Positions 61,790-64,000 of a stretch of 64,000 nucleotides of DNA are shown here, piece by piece (position 1 is the first letter of the stretch; each line of letters begins with the position of its first letter). The DNA lies in assembly GCF_014805685.1 (NCBI RefSeq), contig NC_060900.1:5393101-5457100 (forward strand). Reading direction: 5' to 3'. The notes under the pieces are model-generated. The model did not search any database. It saw only the letters and a program-made list of their open reading frames with translations, and had not been told where the DNA came from. Source of the DNA: Silurus meridionalis. Lineage: Eukaryota; Chordata; Actinopteri; Siluriformes; Siluridae. Both the position numbers and the translations under genes were made by a program.

Positions 61790-62070
61790 TCTTACATTCC
61801 AGTGCTCATGTTAGTTCTCACTCTCCAGTGTTCTGTATTGTTTAAAGACTATAATCACACTCTTGATGTCACCCAAATGAGGATGGGTTCCCCTTTTGAG
61901 TCTGGTTCCTTTTAAGGATTCTTCCTCATAACATTCAAGGGAGTTTTTCCTTGCCACAGTTGCCATGGCTGCTCATCAGGGATAAATACACATCGTTCAC
62001 CTAAACTGTTAAAGCTGATTTGAGACAATGTCTGTTGTGAAAAGCGCTAAATAAACTTGACTTGACTTTG
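61790..62070 (+). mobile_element. Interspersed repeat fragment, non-coding
   Basis: It contains GGGAGTTTTTCCTTGCCACAGTTGCC and TTGTGAAAAGCGCTAAATAAACTTGACTTGACTT, sequence I recognise as a recurrent repeat in otophysan genomes. The class is not determined. Confidence 0.5.
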
Positions 62071-62079
62071 AATAATTCT

Positions 62080-64000
62080 AATGAGTTTATTGTAAGTTGT
62101 TTTGGATAAGGTGGCCTGCAAAACGCTAAAAAATGAAGACTTCCCCTTGTCGCTAGGGTGTTACCATTAAGGGTACTTCTGTCAAAACAAAGTTGGAACA
62201 TTGATGTACATTTGATGAAACATTTACTTTCCCAGCTATTTTCTTGATGGCCCCTCCGGCAAGCAAGTGCAGAAAGCAACGTTTAGTAGCTTTATTTAAG
62301 ACAGTGTATGGTTACACATATATAAAAGACACACTGTATACTCTCAAATGATCTCAACTGGGAAAATCCCTGTGCTTCTGGTAGTCACAAGACATACCTC
62401 CACCTATTGGTGAGATGAATGTGTACACAGCATTGTGTGTCCTTGAACCAAAACCATGATTTACATCCTGAGATTTACTGACCTTTAATTAGTAACTAAT
62501 GAGGATGAACTTTTCCTTTCCCTGGTAGAATAAAGTAGTGATGGTGGTGTACAGAAGCGTTAGACATTTGTAAAGCACAGGGGGAGCAGGGATTTACTGG
62601 AAATAGCACTGCACTGTGGCTGTAAACGGAATTTACAGGAATTCTCATGAAAATTGTAACAGAAAGTGTTGTATAAGATTGCACAATGGACTGTTAATGG
62701 TGTAACTGGATTTTACATATATCTCTAGTCCAATTGAACATCTGGAGTTTCTGTTTTCATTTACAGTTCAAGCCCTATTAATAAAACGGTACAAAATAGG
62801 ATTTGAATAGCTGCAATCTTTTTTTTTTAATTGATGTATTTGTTAAACATATTACTATAAGACTCAGACAGTGCTTGAGTAGACTGTAGAACATAAATAT
62901 GTGCTGCGTTCCAAGTATATAAGAGAGTTTTTAGAGCTACATGTTGGCGTTACAAATAAATGACAATATTATTTGAAAGCCAAAAGAGGTGACTCTTATT
63001 GGTGAGGTGAGTCAAATAAAATGATTTACTCAAACGAAAAACTTCACATCACTACTGTCTCATGATCTCACCTCAGACTTGATTACTTCCTTCTTATGTC
63101 TTTGATGACATGGAATACATTGCGGGCTAAAATATGTCACTTCCGAAAATGACTATATGCGGCATTTGCACCTGTACATCGTGTCATCACTAATTTCACA
63201 TTTCACTAAGTATCAGTCTGTGAAACACAAAACCAAGCTTCAGCTAAATGGAGCAAAACACTTGACTGGCTTAAGTTTAATTTAAAAAAATCACACACAA
63301 ACATGATGAATGTTCAAGTGGTTTATTTTTACCTATGCAAAAAAAAGGGTTACTTGAAATAAACTTGTATTTTTTTATTTAAAAAAAAAGCGTAAAAAAA
63401 ACCTATCTAAAGCTATTTTTACAGGGGCACAAAAGCGGCACCGTCACCCAGCGTGTATAGAACAAGTCCAATTGTAGTTTACAGTGTCTTTCAATGCTCC
63501 ATCATATCGTTCAAACGGATAAACAAGGTTCGGAACGTATATGCATTTCTGTTGTGTATTATTGTTCAGAATGAAGAGAGGTTTTAACTACTGAGAGCTC
63601 TTGTGCAGCTAAAAAGTCACAGGGTTTATTGTCTCTAAAAAGCACCTTATAAATACTGTCAAGTTTTGACTGGAACCAAATACAAGCAAGAGTTATCATT
63701 TCCATGTTTACGTTCATGTCATCAACGATCAGATCTTAAACTCAAAGCAAAACCCATTCATCCCACATGCCACACGGTATGTTTCCAGAACATTCAAGAC
63801 TGGTGGCTTTCTCTCTCCATGCATCCTTGAGCATTTGCTTTCAATTAGAAAACTATGTGCTTGAGATCGCAATCTTCTTTATTTGTCTTAGAAAATAAGC
63901 CATTTCACACACTAGGTTCAGGGTGTGGGAAACATTTGCTTGCCTTGAAATATTTCAAAGTATGTGGCCATAAATGCAACACCAAATATTCATCAGTTCT
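62080..64000. other. Right flank; possible 3' UTR at the end
   Basis: No coding exon was recognised. From about 63420 to the edge the sequence is non-repetitive and less AT-biased. A minus-strand AATAAA (plus TTTATT near 63322) precedes it, so it could be the 3' UTR of a minus-strand gene off the right edge. An AATAAA on the plus strand near 63357 allows the opposite reading. Confidence 0.25.

Overview
This is a teleost fish nuclear window. Genes have short exons and AT-rich introns with GT/AG junctions. The DNA is full of tetranucleotide microsatellites, tRNA-derived SINE-like repeats and decayed Tc1/mariner elements, a mix common in otophysan fishes; a catfish-like host is my guess only. 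I reconstructed six protein-coding genes exon by exon from both strands, checking that splice phases match at every junction. No bacterial, viral or CRISPR feature was seen.

Layout. 1-3480 carries two plus-strand poly(A) signals and a Tc1-like relic and may be the 3' UTR of a gene off the left edge. 3740-21157 (-) is rasef (RAB45): EF-hands, coiled coil and a C-terminal Rab GTPase in 17 coding exons, with a large tandem array in intron 1. 21200-23760 is the head-to-head interval between rasef and rad21l1, holding an inverted SINE-like pair and a GATA/TATC inverted microsatellite pair. 24140-30372 (+) is rad21l1, a meiotic cohesin kleisin, in 13 coding exons. 31060-32300 is transposon debris. 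32300-42700 (+) is snph (syntaphilin), with its promoter and 5' exon near 32.3-32.6 kb and coding exons from 37.3 kb. 42720-44779 (-) is fkbp1a (FKBP12), tail-to-tail with snph. 47363-55739 (-) is a 14-exon MFSD2A-like transporter. 56973-58259 (-) is a FAM110 family gene, probably fam110a, with an upstream region containing promoter-like GC boxes. 60720-64000 is repeats plus a possible 3' UTR of a gene off the right edge.

The genes are not a functional unit. rad21l1, snph, fkbp1a and fam110a match the human chr20p13 neighbourhood as I remember it; rasef (human chr9) and the MFSD2-like gene are extra. The most notable points are two apparent frame disruptions in the GC-rich first exon of rasef, a coiled-coil segment apparently missing from syntaphilin, and snph and fkbp1a poly(A) signals lying only tens of bases apart. 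I found no evidence for a previously undescribed biological system; the findings are gene-structure oddities and repeat architecture.
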